The notes beneath the pieces were generated by a model, which saw only the letters and a program-made list of their open reading frames with translations, searched no databases and had not been told where the DNA came from. This document shows, one piece after another, positions 11,215 to 23,600 of a DNA stretch of 64,000 bases. A program made the position numbers and the translations under genes. Source of the DNA: Merluccius polli. Lineage: Eukaryota; Chordata; Actinopteri; Gadiformes; Merlucciidae. Positions within the stretch are counted from its first letter, which is position 1. Every line of letters begins with the position of its first letter. The stretch is from the NCBI GenBank assembly GCA_030340625.1, contig JAOPHQ010000891.1, positions 1 to 64,000 on the forward strand, in the 5' to 3' direction.

Positions 11215-11541
11215 GTCCAGTTATAAGGTTGATATGTCCTGGTCCAGTTATAAGGTTGATCTGTCCTGGTCCAGTTATAAGGTTGATATGTCCTGGTCCA
11301 GTTATAAGGTTGATATGTCCTGGTCCAGTTATAAGGTTGATTTGTCCTGGTCCAGTTATAAGGTTGATATGTCCTGGTCCAGTTATAAGGTTGATATGTC
11401 CTGGTCCAGTTATAAGGTTGATCTGTCCTGGTCCAGTTATAAGGTTGATCTGTCCTGGTCCAGTTATAAGGTTGATCTGTCCTGGTCCAGTTATAAGGTT
11501 GATCTGTCCTGGTCCAGTTATAAGGTTGATCTGTCCTGGTC
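11215..11541. repeat. 27-bp minisatellite, about 12 units
   Basis: The unit CCAGTTATAAGGTTGATCTG plus TCCTGGT varies mainly at one site (GATCTG / GATATG / GATTTG). Because 27 is a multiple of three, several frames stay open on both strands; these are not genes. The array ends 50 bp before the start codon of the HHLA2-like gene. Confidence 0.95.
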
Positions 11542-11590
11542 CTGTCAGCAGACCAACAACAGGTGCAGCTGAGAGACAAAGCAACAGACA

Positions 11591-11660
11591 ATGGCAGCAC
11601 TGGGCAGTGCTCTGACTCAGATGGTCGTGTTGCTGATGGGGGTGGTCACCGGTCAGGAAG
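11591..11660 (+). CDS. hhla2: HHLA2-like exon 1: signal peptide
   Basis: Encodes MAALGSALTQMVVLLMGVV followed by TGQE, a short hydrophobic secretion signal, and ends at GAAG/GTAAGT in phase 1. It joins in frame to A-T-P-V-D-C of the V exon. Confidence 0.8.
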
Positions 11661-14600
11661 GTAAGTTTGACTAAATATATATATTAGAGATGGGCATAGA
11701 TTAAAATATTTAATCTAGATTAATCTAATGGCAATCATGAAATTAATCTAGGTTAATCTAGATTAAAGTGACTCCTTTGAATGATGTCGAAGGTGTCCGT
11801 AATATCTGTTTGCTACCTAAATAATGGCTTATATTGCTTAAATAATGACTAAAAGTGGGTCTGCGCGTTTGTTGAGCGGGGGGGGGGGGGTGCTACCGGA
11901 GCTTTTTGTTGAACGGAGGGTGCTACCGGAGCCTTTAGTTGCCCGATTGTTGAGCGGGGGGGGGGGGGGGGGGGGGGGGGGCTACCGGAGCTTTTTGTTG
12001 AACGGAGGGTGCTACCGGAGCCTTTAGTTGCCCGATTGTTGAGCGGGGGGGTGCTACCGGAGCTTTTTGTAGAACGGAGGGTGCTACCGGAGCCTTTAGT
12101 TGCCCGATTGTTGAGCGGGGGGGGGGGGGGGGGGGTCCTACCGGAGGATTTCGGTTCGCGATAATAACGGCGATAAAAATATTATCGGCGATGAAGAATC
12201 CCGCGTTAATACCGCCGGTAACGCCATTATCGGCCCATCACTAATATATATATATATATAAACCGTCTTGCTGGTCAAACCTGATATCAATATTTTGTAT
12301 CGCAGGGTATTTGGCAGCAGAATTCACTAACACATACATGTAATACAAATATAACTTTAAAGTTAATTTTGCTTAGTCCATTCCTACTGGATGTACGCAA
12401 TATTTCTTTCAACGTTTTTATTTAACTTTGCTCATACAGAAACCACTTAAAAAGTAAACTTGTCTCGAAAGATACAGGTTTTCAGGTTGTGTGAGAGAAG
12501 GTGAGTGTCTTTCTCTGTCACAGACTGCATCGGTCAATAGTTCATATTTTATGAGCAATTCAATATCATTTACGAGTAGCCACTTATAAACAGGTATCGT
12601 CACAGTATTACTTGCGCACAATAAAGTGAATGAATAGTATGCCGCTAAAACCGAAACTGTTGTCTGCTCTCCAGCAACCCCGGTGGACTGTGTGTTTGGG
12701 GGGAGCTGTCTGCTGCCTTGCCGATTCCAGCCAAAGAGTAAGACATCCCTCTACTGGCTCAAGAGAAATGGGATGGATGTTCAGGTCCACTCCTACTACC
12801 ACGACCAGGACCAACTGAAGCAACAGGACCCTCTCTACAGGGGAAGGACGTCCCTGTTCCCTGACCAGATCTCTGGGGGCAACGCATCGCTTCATCTGGC
12901 CAGGGTGGTCCTCCAGGACCAGGGCATGTACAAGTGTTACACCGGAGGGAACCCCACAAATGTCACCGTGGCAGTGAGAGGTGAGCTGAAGGGCTGTTTT
13001 TATTAGGGGTGTGACGAAATATCGGCGATTTAGCTTTTTAATAGCTATTCTGAAGAGGCAAGTTGTGAAACAATCCGGTCGTAGACGTTGTCTCTTAACC
13101 CCAACTCCGTTCACACGTATTAACTTGTTAATGGGACTGTAAACCATGTGAGGTGCTCACGGAAGAGAAAGTATTGAAGATAATGTGTGTGTGACAAATA
13201 ATGCTGGGACCACTTTATCCAGGACGGCAACTCCGGTCAGAGAGTAGACACAGACACAGGGAACACATGTTTATATTGTGGCGACCACTGCCATGGACAC
13301 CTATGGGGGTCCTGCGCAAGGGGTTCTGGGGGGTGCACCTCGGGTAGATGTTTGGACCGTGAGTGAGAGTCTTAGTTGTGTTTGTTAGGTGTGCCGTGTT
13401 TCTGGGTTAGTGGGTGTGTCCAAAATAAAGGCAACTCCCGGGGTCGTGCGGCACGGGAGTTGTGTGAACAGGTAAACCTGGGCTCCTGTCTCATTCCTCC
13501 TGTACCGTTCACAACATTGGTGTCAGAAGTGGGATCTGAACGGTAACGATGGAGAAGAGGACCTTTCCCAAGTGGGGATTGCCTATGGCGGCAGGTCCAA
13601 AAGAGGAGGAGACAGCGGAATGGCCCGGCGTTTCAGCTCCTGGCATGTCACGACGGGCGCGACTGGTGCGCAGCCACCCAGCTTTCCCTAGCGTTGGAGG
13701 GGACGGCGGTGCAAGTCCTTCTGGACCTGGCCCCGGCAGCCCTGCGGGACCTCCAGGCCCCCGACCCTCGGTGCTGCACTTGACGAGGCGGAGCGGGCGG
13801 AACGAGAGCGTTCCGACCAACCCAGCCTGCAGACGCCCGGTGCCTCCCGACCTCACGTCCGACGGGCGGACTACTGCGAGCAGGATGAGGACGGAGAGGA
13901 GGGTTTCCAGGAGGGTTCCGGCGCTGCCGGGCCCCCGAACACTTGAGGGACTATGTGTCGGGTGAGGGGGTTGTCGGGGGCGACTGACCCCTCAGGGGGG
14001 AGCTGTGTGGCGACCACTGCCATGGACACCTATGGGGGTCCTGCGCAAGTGGTTCTGGGGGATGCACCTCGGGTAGGGGTTTGGACCGTGAGTGAGAGTC
14101 TTAGTTGTGTTTGTTAGGTGTGCCGTGTTTCTGGGTTAGTGGGTGTGTCCAAAATAAAGGCAACTCCCGGGGTCGTGCGGTGTATGGGGCACGGCAGTTG
14201 TGTGAACATGTAAACCTGGGCTCCTGTATCATTCCTCCCGTACCGTTCGCCACAATATATTGAATGGGTGAATGAATGATTTTCTCTTCAAGAACGCATT
14301 GTGAATTTGAGGGATATGCAGCTGCGGCGCAACAAGCTTTGACGTAACCCTGTACACCTAATAAAATGCTAGGACCCTACGGCGCTTCCTGGGCTGTCCC
14401 AAGTGCCTGACTAGAAATAACAATATATAATTCAATATAACAAAGAAACAGGGAATTTACAACAGCCGCCCCCAGAATAGCATGGCTATTATGTAAACAA
14501 AATAAATTCCCTAAGGTGCTACAGAAGTCCCTGGAATGGCATCGTCGTCCGGAACAGCTGGCAGCCGGACAAGGCGTGCTACTGGTCGCAGGTAAGTCTT

Positions 14601-17600
14601 GTCCCCCACTTGGACCTCAGCCGACCGAATGCGCCACTTCTGGCGGACTTGAAGAGACGGTAAGTAGCTTCTGAGGAATTGCGCCCAGAAGTGATCCACC
14701 ATCATTTGCCAATGTCCGGACCCACTCACCGTCTCCTGGTGAGTGGGTCCGGAGCATAGGACAATTGTGGCAAGGAGGTGTCCCGCTGCCCCATCAGCAA
14801 CATGTTTGGTTTCACAGGATCTGGATCCGCAACGTCTGACGATGCCTTCCACGTTGATTAAAACTGTGAGCAGGACTTCTTCTTGGAGAGACTGGGCGCC
14901 GATCACCACCTGCAAAGCTTTCTTGACAGCTTGTATCTCACCCTCCCAGGCGCCACCAAAGTGGGGAGCTGCGGGTGGGTTGAACTTAAACTTGATCCGT
15001 TGCTTGGCAAGTCTCTCCTGTAGCTGTGGCTCCATTGCAGCGAACGCCTCCTTCAGCTCTCTCTGCACCACTGAAGTTCGTTCCCTGATCAGAGAGAACC
15101 TCGTAAGGGGTGCCTCTACGTGCGATGAATCACCTCAATGCTAGGAGGAAGCCGTCGGCCTCGATGGTATTCAGCAGATCCAAGTGGACACATCGAGTGG
15201 TGAGACATTTAAATATGACACCCCAAAGTTTCTCACTGCGCCGCCCGACCTTGATGACGTATGGTCCAAAGCAGTCCACTCCCGTCGAAAAGAACAGAGG
15301 TTTAAGGATCAGCAGGCGGGCAGGAGGTAGGTCCGCCATCATTGGAACCTCTGGCTGCCCATTTCCTCTTGATGGCCTGTCTCCCACGCAGGACCCAGTA
15401 CTTGCGCACTTGATCTCGGCGAAGACCCTATTGGGCCCTGGGTGGAGTAGGTGTGCATCCACATCCTTGATGAGGAGTCTTGTTACCACATGGCAGGGAT
15501 CGAGAACTATGGGGTGGATGTCAGTAGAACAGGAGGTGTCCATACGACGATAAAAGCGTCCGCCGACCCATTGTCGGATCCATCTCAGGTGTAAGCGTAC
15601 TGAGCTTACTGCTGGGCAGTACTGGTTTGCCAGCCCTGAGACACTTAGGGCCCTATCTTGCCGGTCTGAAACGCAAGTATGAAACGCAAAGCGCAAGTGG
15701 CTTTGTGGGCGGATCTTGGGTGCTGTTGCTATTATGCCGGCGGGATAAATGACGCTTGCGCCCAGCGCAAATCTAAAATGGGTTGGTCTGAAGTAGCTAC
15801 ATTAGTCATAGGTGTGGTTTGGGCGTAACGTGCAACAAACCAATCAGAGCGTCGGCTCACATTCCCTTTAAATGCAGGCGTGCTTGTTCCATGGCGAGCA
15901 AATCGCGCATCGCCACTACTGGACCCAGACGTGTCCAATCCCGCCGTAGCGCGCGCATGCCCATCAGAGGGAAAAATAATTAGTTCTTCTGTTTAAATCT
16001 TTTCAGCTTTTCATTTTCCGTTGACAAAATGTAAATAAAGAAATGTCACAAAGACATACTTTCCGATGTTTTGGCCTCACTCTCACTGAATCACGAGGTT
16101 TTGAATGCATGGTGATATATTTGCAATGTAGTCTAACATTAGACCGAGATTACTTTGCTTATAGACAGTGCTTGAAGTGGAAAAAAATAAGTGCCGGTAC
16201 TGCGTACGACGGGGGGGGGCGATTGTCGACCGGGGGGGGGGTGGGCACGATCATAACCCACCCTGGACCTACGACCGACGAGGGGGTGGGGGGGCAGCCT
16301 GTGACAAGTGCCGGTACGCAAGAAAAAGTGGCCCGCTTCAAGCACTGCTTACAGATGATGCAGCTCTTCTGTCAAATAAGCTGAAGCGCATTTTCAGTAG
16401 GCCGAATGTTCTTTCAATTACACCGCTTCGTGTTTCTGTGTGTTTTCGATTATAAAACATTTCACGCGCTGTTGCTGGCATAATAAAAGGTGTCATCCTG
16501 GTGTCCTTATATACAGTATGTGTCTTGCGACTATTGGTCAAACAGGTTAATTTGATCTGTCATTACTATTAGCCTGAATATTTTGGGTAACTGTGTACGC
16601 TAGATTTATGCCTATTTTTTCACATATGTGGTAATATTTTTGCTTGTATGTATGGTTTGCAAAAATGGGAACTGCTTCCTTGTAGATGAGAGAAGCAAAG
16701 TGTATGCACGTTGTACACACGCTATATGGCCAGGGACGGGCTGCCATCGGGAGGTTCGGGAGATTTCCCCAACGGCCGGACGATTTCAGGCCGAGCAGGC
16801 CGGCCGTAATTATTTTTTTATTTTATTTTGTATTTTGTGTATTATTATTTTTGGGTCGGTCCAGATTTTTGGACCGCACCCGCCCCCCCGTCAACAATCG
16901 CGCATCCTCCCCCCCGATTATGGCCAAGCATGCGCCCTTAAAATAGCGTCTGAATAAGCGCCACTGACTTTAGACTAGGTTTTTCCTGGTCTGTGGCGCA
17001 ATTGTTTTCTGAAACTGCAGAATAGCACCAGGGAACGTTTGCGCCGGGACACGCCTCCTGTTTTCGCTGAACCGCCCCCGGAGCGCAACTTCATTCCCCA
17101 AGTGAAGGACTTGCGGCGGTTGAGGGAAAATTCCAATGTGCGTCGGGTGCAAAATAGGAATTGTACAAGCGCCAGTGTACAAAGTCAATTGCGCTGAGTG
17201 CAAGATAGGGCCCTTAATCTCTTCTGGGAAGCAATCCGCATGGCTGGCCTTCAGCACGAGGGCTTTGGCGTCAAGAAGGTCCGGCTGAGGTAAGGAGGAG
17301 TCAGCCGCCGCCCCATTAAAGTACTGCTGGGTGGCGTTGACCAGGTCTGTCCAGCTGTCGAACTGTGTGACGTCTGGTGTTTGAGGTGCCAGACTCGTCT
17401 GTGTGAGACCGCAGAAGATACTTTGCATGAGCTCAGCAGCATCTTCTGGCTCTGTGGAGGTGGGAAGCGACGGCCAATTGTGGTGTACCACGGAGGAATG
17501 ACGGCCCTTGAATCCACCGATTTGGTGCTGCCAGCCAAGGTCTTGCCGCGGGTGAGATCGTCGGCTGGATTGTCGGCCGTGGCCACATACTGCCAGGTGT

Positions 17601-20600
17601 GCAAGGACGTGAGGTCCTGAATTTCTGAGACTCTGGTTCCAATGAAGACCTTGAACCTGCAGGACTCAGATGTCAGCCAGGTTAAGACTGTGGTGGAGTC
17701 AGGCCAAAGGAAGGTCTGGGTGATGCTTAAGGTGAGCTCTCGATGAATGAGGGAGGACAGCTGGGCTCCTGTCAATGCTGCACAGAGATCTAGTCGTGGC
17801 ATCGACTGCTGGCGCTTTGGGGCCACCCTTGACCTTGCCAAAACGAATAAGACATGGACGTGTCATCACTCTTCGTTGTGAGGTAAACTACCGAACTGTA
17901 TGCCTGTTCGGAGGCGTCACAGAAGACATGCATAGTATAGTCTGTGGCTTAAGTGGCGATGTCCTGTGGTGCGTAGGTTCATGGTAGGGGGATATTTACC
18001 AGCTCGGGGAGTTCCCTCTCCCAGCTAGACCAGGCCTCGAGGATGTCAGGAGGGAGGTTTGGGTCATCCCAGCTCCTCTTCTTCGCCCACAGTTTCTGGA
18101 CGAGAACCTTGGCCCGCATTGTGTAGGGAATGATGACTCCAAGAGGATCATATTGTCTGGCCAGCATACAGCGTATGCTGGCCAGACAATATGATCCTCT
18201 ATATGTACGTATACAGCCTTGTATACATGCCACATGGTGGGAATCTCACTCTCCATCGGCTTGGGCTTGTAGCAAAGTTGATCAGTTGGACAATGCCACC
18301 GTAGACCCAGAGCCGGCTCCTGAGGGTCGGTGCTCTTCTCAGCTAGCCATAGCGCTGTGCTCTCCGATCTGGCAGTGGAAGACAGATGGGAGACAACAGA
18401 TGGGAAGTTACTCGCCCACTGCCGGATCTCGAATCCTCCCGAGGCTAGACACTGCCGCATTTTGTCCACAAGGAGCTTGGCAGACTCGGTGTTGAAAGGC
18501 TCTGGAGACAGTTGTCCACGTAGAATGACTGCTCTATGGACTGCAGGATGTCTTTGTTTCCCTCCACGTTGTCTTTGACGTGCTTCTGCAGCACAAACAT
18601 TGCGCAGCATGGGCTGCTTGTTGTACAGTACTGTCAGTGTCAACATGGCAGACGGCAAGGTTGAGACAGAGGATGCTGAATCAAATCTTAGCCTGAAAAT
18701 GTTGACCTGATAATTAACAGTCTGAAAATCCCCTGCAGTGGAGAACACTAGCTTTGTTGATTTTATTTTGGTATGTTTTCTATTTAAGTGCAGAATGAAG
18801 TGCACTAGACTTGAAATGTAATCAGTCTGAAAGGGACCGGAGAACACTAGCTTTATGTTATTTCTTTTGGATATTTTTTTGTATTCCTAATTAAATGTCG
18901 TAGTTTACTGTTATTTCACCTATTGTTTCATACCTCAGCCATACTTTGTGGTAAACATTGTACTCGTAGTACATTTTTCCCCTTAGGAATAAACAAATAA
19001 TCTTATTCAATTATATATTGTCTTCATTTGAACTTCATTTTTAATATCGTGACTATATCGTATCGTGTATCGTATTGTCCATTTAGTGTATCGTCACACC
19101 CCTAGTTTTTATAGGATCGTATTAAAAAAAACATTGTCATATTGAGTAAACATTAACTCTGTTTTTTTGTTTTAATGCGGTGCCATGTTGTTGCAGCTCC
19201 TGTTGGTACAGTGGACATTATGCTAGTAAACGACACTGTCACCTGTAAGTCTGGAGGTATCTACCCAAGACCAGAGCTCACCTGGTCCATCAGTCCTCGC
19301 CCGGCCACTGCTCTCCAAAACACAACCGAGGTCCATAAAGATGACCAGGGACTCTATGTCATCAGCGGCTCCTTAAGGACCGTTTACAATGACACAGAAT
19401 CGGTCTACAGCTGCTCAGTCCAAAATGAACACGGTGCAAAGACAGCCACGATGAGACAAAACCGTAAGTCTTTTAATATATACGGCAACTATCAGAAGTG
19501 TAAGAGTAAAGTGTAGATGAGAACTGGTGCGATCCAGTTTGCAGTGACTGCAACGAACCGTCACGCTCACCATAAGAGAGAGACACTGCTTCATATGCAT
19601 TGTTGTGAAAAAAATGCGGTCTGCAACGTCCACTCTGTTACCGCTGAAAAGTCGCAGAAAACATGGATTTGCGTTCTCCATTGGTCTGATTTGGAAACAT
19701 GGCGTCAATGGCTTTATATCTCCACATCTTTCCAAACAATATGTTGTGTATTGCCGTCTGTTTGTCCGTCCGTCTGTCCATCCACTCATCTGTCTATCTG
19801 TCTTTTTAATTCAGCTCCAATGCACAGTGCTCCCAAGAGTGAGGTGTTACTCCTGTGTAATGCCTCGGGGCTCGCTGACATCACCTGGACCTTCAACCAC
19901 AACCAGACCATCCTCAGAAAACGAGCAGGACAAGAGAAGCCCCAGGTGGAAACAGAGTGGCAGCAGCATGCAGGAGGACTGTCTGAATCAGACAGCCTCC
20001 TGTTGAATACGACATCAGCCGAGAGTGCAGGGACGTACACGTGTACTGTCAGTTACGCAGAAGAAACACACGTAACCAACACTAAACTGAAGATACTGGA
20101 GGACCGTAATGAAGGTAGGCTCTTGGTGAAAATACAAGGAATTTCTGAAAACAGTCTTAAGACAAGTATATTCACTCTGTATTGATATTTATTGTGTACC
20201 AGTAGCTCGATAAATACTCTAATTTTCTTCATATTTAGTCGACTAAAAACAATCCATCCCAACTATTAGTCGACTAGTCATCAATCTTTTTTTTTCTTCA
20301 TATTTAATTTCATAATTTGGCCAGCATACAGCGTATGCTGGCCAGACAATATGTACGTATACAGCCTTGTATACATGCCACATGGTGGGAATCTCACTCT
20401 CCATCGGCTTGGGCTTGTAGCAAAGTTGATCAGTTGGACAATGCCACCGTAGACCCAGAGCCGGCTCCTGAGGGTCGGTGCTCTTCTCAGCTAGCCATAG
20501 CGCTGTGCTCTCCGATCTGGCAGTGGAAGACAGATGGGAGACAACAGATGGGAAGTTACTCGCCCACTGCCGGATCTCGAATCCTCCCGAGGCTAGACAC

Positions 20601-23600
20601 TGCCGCATTTTGTCCACGAGGAGCTTGGCAGACTCGGTGTTGAAAGGCTCTGGAGACAGTTGTCCACGTAGAATGACTGCTCTATGGACTGCAGGATGTC
20701 TTTGTTTCCCTCCACGTTGTCTTTGACGTGCTTCTGCAGCACAAACATTGCGCAGCATGGGCTGCTTGTTGTACAGTACTGTCAGTGTCAACATGGCAGA
20801 CGGCACGGTTGAGACAGAGGATGCTGAATCAAATCTTAGCCTGAAAATGTTGACCTGATAATTAACAGTCTGAAAATCCCCTGCAGTGGAGAACACTAGC
20901 TTTGTTGATTTTATTTTGGTATGTTTTCTATTTAAGTGCAGAATGGAGTGCACTAGACTCGAAATGTAATCAGTCTGAAAGGGACCGGAGAACACTAGCT
21001 TTATGTTATTTCTTTTGGATATTTTTTTGTATTCCTAATTAAATGTCGTAGTTTACTGTTATTTCACCTATTGTTTCACACCTCAGCCATACTTTGTGGT
21101 AAACATTGTACTCGTAGTACATTTTTCCCCTTAGGAATAAACAAATAATCTTGTTCAATTATATATTGTCTTCATTTGAACTTCATTTTTAATATCGTGA
21201 CTATATCGTATCGTGTATCGTATTGTCCATTTAGTGTATCGTCACACCCCTAGTTTTTATAGGATCGTATTAAAAAAAACATTGTCATATTGAGTAAACA
21301 TTAACTCTGTTTTTTTGTTTTAATGCGGTGCCATGTTGTTGCAGCTCCTGTTGGTACAGTGGACATTATGCTAGTAAACGACACTGTCACCTGTAAGTCT
21401 GGAGGTATCTACCCAAGACCAGAGCTCACCTGGTCCATCAGTCCTCGCCTGGCCACTGCTCTCCAAAACACAACCGAGGTCCATGAAGACTACCAGGGAC
21501 TCTATGTCATCAGCGGCTCCTTAAGGACAGTTTACAATGACACAGAATCGGTCTACAGCTGCTCAGTCCAAAATGAACACGGTGCAAGGACAGCCACGAT
21601 GAGACAAAACCGTAAGTCTTTTAATATATACGGCAAGTGTAAGAGTAAAGTGTAGATGAGAACTGGTGCGATCCAGTTTGCAGTGACTGTCCATCCACTC
21701 GTCTGTCTATCTGTGTTTTTAATTCAGCTCCAATGCAAAGTGCTCCCAAGAGTGAGGTGTTACTCCCGTGTAATGCCTCGGGGCTCGCTGACATCACCTG
21801 GACCTTCAACCACAACCAGACCATCCTCAGAAAACGAGCAGGACAAGAGAAGCCCCAGGTGGAAACAGAGTGGCAGCAGCATGCAGGAGGACTGTCTGAA
21901 TCAGGCAGCCTCCTGTTGAATACGACATCAGCCGAGAGTGCAGGGACGTACACGTGTACTGTCAGTTACGCAGAAGAAACACACGTAACCAACACTAAAC
22001 TGAAGATACTGGAGGACCGTAATGAAGGTAGGCTCTTGGTGAAAATATAAGAGCAAGTGGTGCAAAGACAATCCTTAAGAGAAGCATATGTGTCACTCAG
22101 TACGTTTACATGCACAGATTATTTCGATTAAAGCCATAGCTCGTCTATGCTCCGCAATTGGACAACTGCAATTGTCCGCGTATACATGGCAGTGAGTAAA
22201 TGTCGTATGTCGTATCCGACTCCTCCGCTGCTCTGCCGGCGGAGCAGTCCGCATACGACCGAGAGGAACAATGGAGCGTCGGAGAAATGATATGGACCCA
22301 AAGTGAACTGACAGCTGTCTGCTGAAACATCGCTTTCTCCATGTCGCATTTCAGTCTGGACTTCAGAGAGTCAAAGCCAAAGTTAATTTCCCCCAATTCC
22401 TTTTCCCCATGGCCGAGATAAACCCGACTAGGAGTCTTTACTTGTTGTGTACCAGAGAGTCGGAGAACCCGACGCAGTCTGTAAGATTCACAATATCAGA
22501 GAATACCGCCGTCAGTTCGGCCGCGGCGCAATGAATGAATAAAGATCGTAGTTATTTTACAACCTCGTTGATGAGCAACATTTAGAAAAACATGGACTTT
22601 AAATTCAGCCTTGGGTTAAATCGAAGCGTAGTGTGTGTACTGAATGCACGTTGATGAAGATACACTCCTATAGGCACGGCACCGCTTCCTCCATCTTCTG
22701 CGCCAGCTTTTTAAATACACCGCCGACCCAAAGTTAGTTGACAGCTGTCTGCTGAAAACATTTCTCCCACCAGAACCCCTCCGCCGCCCGTCCGTATACA
22801 TTCCCCGCCGCGGCGCAATGAATGAATAAAGATCGTAAACACGTCGGGAGAAAAAAACATTTATTTTGACAGATGTGCCCGAAGTTACTACTTTACAACC
22901 TCGTTGATGACCCACATTTAGAAAAACATGTACTTTTAATTCAGCCTTGGGTGAAATCGAAGCGTAGTGTCCGTGTGCTTCCACCTTTAATGAATGCCAT
23001 GCGCGCTCCCGCGGCCGGGACACAGTTCTTATAGGGGGTAACTACATTCACCGGCTTCCTCCATCTTCTGCGCCACCTTTTCAAATAAATCGCCGTTTCT
23101 CCTTATCCCTTATCCGACGGCGGCGACAACAACAACAACACGACTATCGTCTCTTTCTACTTCCGGCTCACGGCCCCGGGAAGAGATCTCGAGCATGCGC
23201 AGAACGCAATTCAACGCATAGTCCAATTCGATTGGCTACATGCACGCTTAGTCGACTATGAATCGCATAATCTAGGGGTCTTAACCCGATAATGAGTAAG
23301 TCGATTCGAATCGATTATAGCTCGACTAAGGTGTATACATGCATCTTAGTAATCCAATCATAGTTGGACTAAGCCAATATGTCGACTTTCTTGAGTGTCA
23401 TGTAAACGTACTGAATGGATTTGCTCTGTATTGAGCAATGGACCCTTTTCACAGAGCTGTCATGGTGTAGCCCACCAACATTAACGTCAGGTAGTTAGGT
23501 AGATATGTTTCTATCTATCTGTGTCAGAGCACCAGCATGGTTAATGTGGGATACCTTCACTAGTTTGGTCCATTAGGCTACTGCTGCCCTGGTACATATA

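Larger units (their letters stand above)
15648..17213. mobile_element. PIF/Harbinger element nested in the BEL pol
   Basis: TIRs GGGCCCTATCTTGC / GCAAGATAGGGCCC are flanked by a TTA duplication (15645-15647, 17214-17216), the target preference of this superfamily. GCGCAA-type subterminal repeats occur at both ends. Contains a transposase remnant and two further inserted repeats. Confidence 0.9.
14511..18600 (-). pseudogene. BEL/Pao retrotransposon pol, decayed
   Basis: On the - strand the order is: end of reverse transcriptase (NTESAKLLVDKMRQCL, GLRWHCPTDQLCYKPKP), the BEL-specific YDPLGVIIPYTMRAKVLVQK block (about 18170-18050), RNase H region (MPRLDLCAALTGAQL, TVLTWL; 17820-17500), then, after an inserted Harbinger element, the integrase zinc region and core (VDCFGPYVIKVGR near 15270; PHFGGAWEGEIQAVKKAL near 14950-14900). 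Several stops and frameshifts break it. gag and both LTRs were not found. It lies inside the hAT shell. A second copy of its RT end is at 20318-20995. Confidence 0.85.
13004..19104. mobile_element. hAT transposon shell, 6.1 kb, with nested insertions
   Basis: TIRs TAGGGGTGTGACGA and TCGTCACACCCCTA are bounded by an exact 8-bp duplication, GTTTTTAT, at 12996-13003 and 19105-19112. No hAT transposase is recognisable. The body is almost entirely later insertions: an LTR element (13277-14254), BEL/Pao pol (about 14511-18600) and a Harbinger element (15648-17213). It sits in the V-C intron of the Ig gene. Its right end with the GTTTTTAT flank recurs at about 21239-21260 through the segmental duplication. 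Confidence 0.85.
18158..20135. repeat. Segmental duplication, copy 1
   Basis: Runs from GGCCAGCATACAGC through a BEL RT fragment, the hAT right end, the C-type exon and the Ig exon to GGTGAAAATA. It is nearly identical to 20318-22043. Copy 1 has about 210 extra bases in the C-Ig intron (19552-19770). Confidence 0.9.
20318..22043. repeat. Segmental duplication, copy 2
   Basis: See copy 1 at 18158-20135. Copy 2 lacks nine bases of the palindrome arm, and its C-Ig intron is short like that of the inverted pseudogene. Its RT fragment has the same frame and stop structure as copy 1. Confidence 0.9.

Noticed and set aside
11159..11615. Long open frames on both strands with 9-residue repeats
   Set aside because: Produced by a 27-bp minisatellite without stop codons; no start context or family match.
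13509..13856. - strand Pro/Gly-rich frame in the LTR element
   Set aside because: Antisense of the internal region of the LTR element; GC-rich DNA has few stops.
17996..18847. Single 283-codon gene on the - strand
   Set aside because: It is BEL/Pao RT sequence joined to non-BEL text, with a palindromic insertion; not an independent gene.
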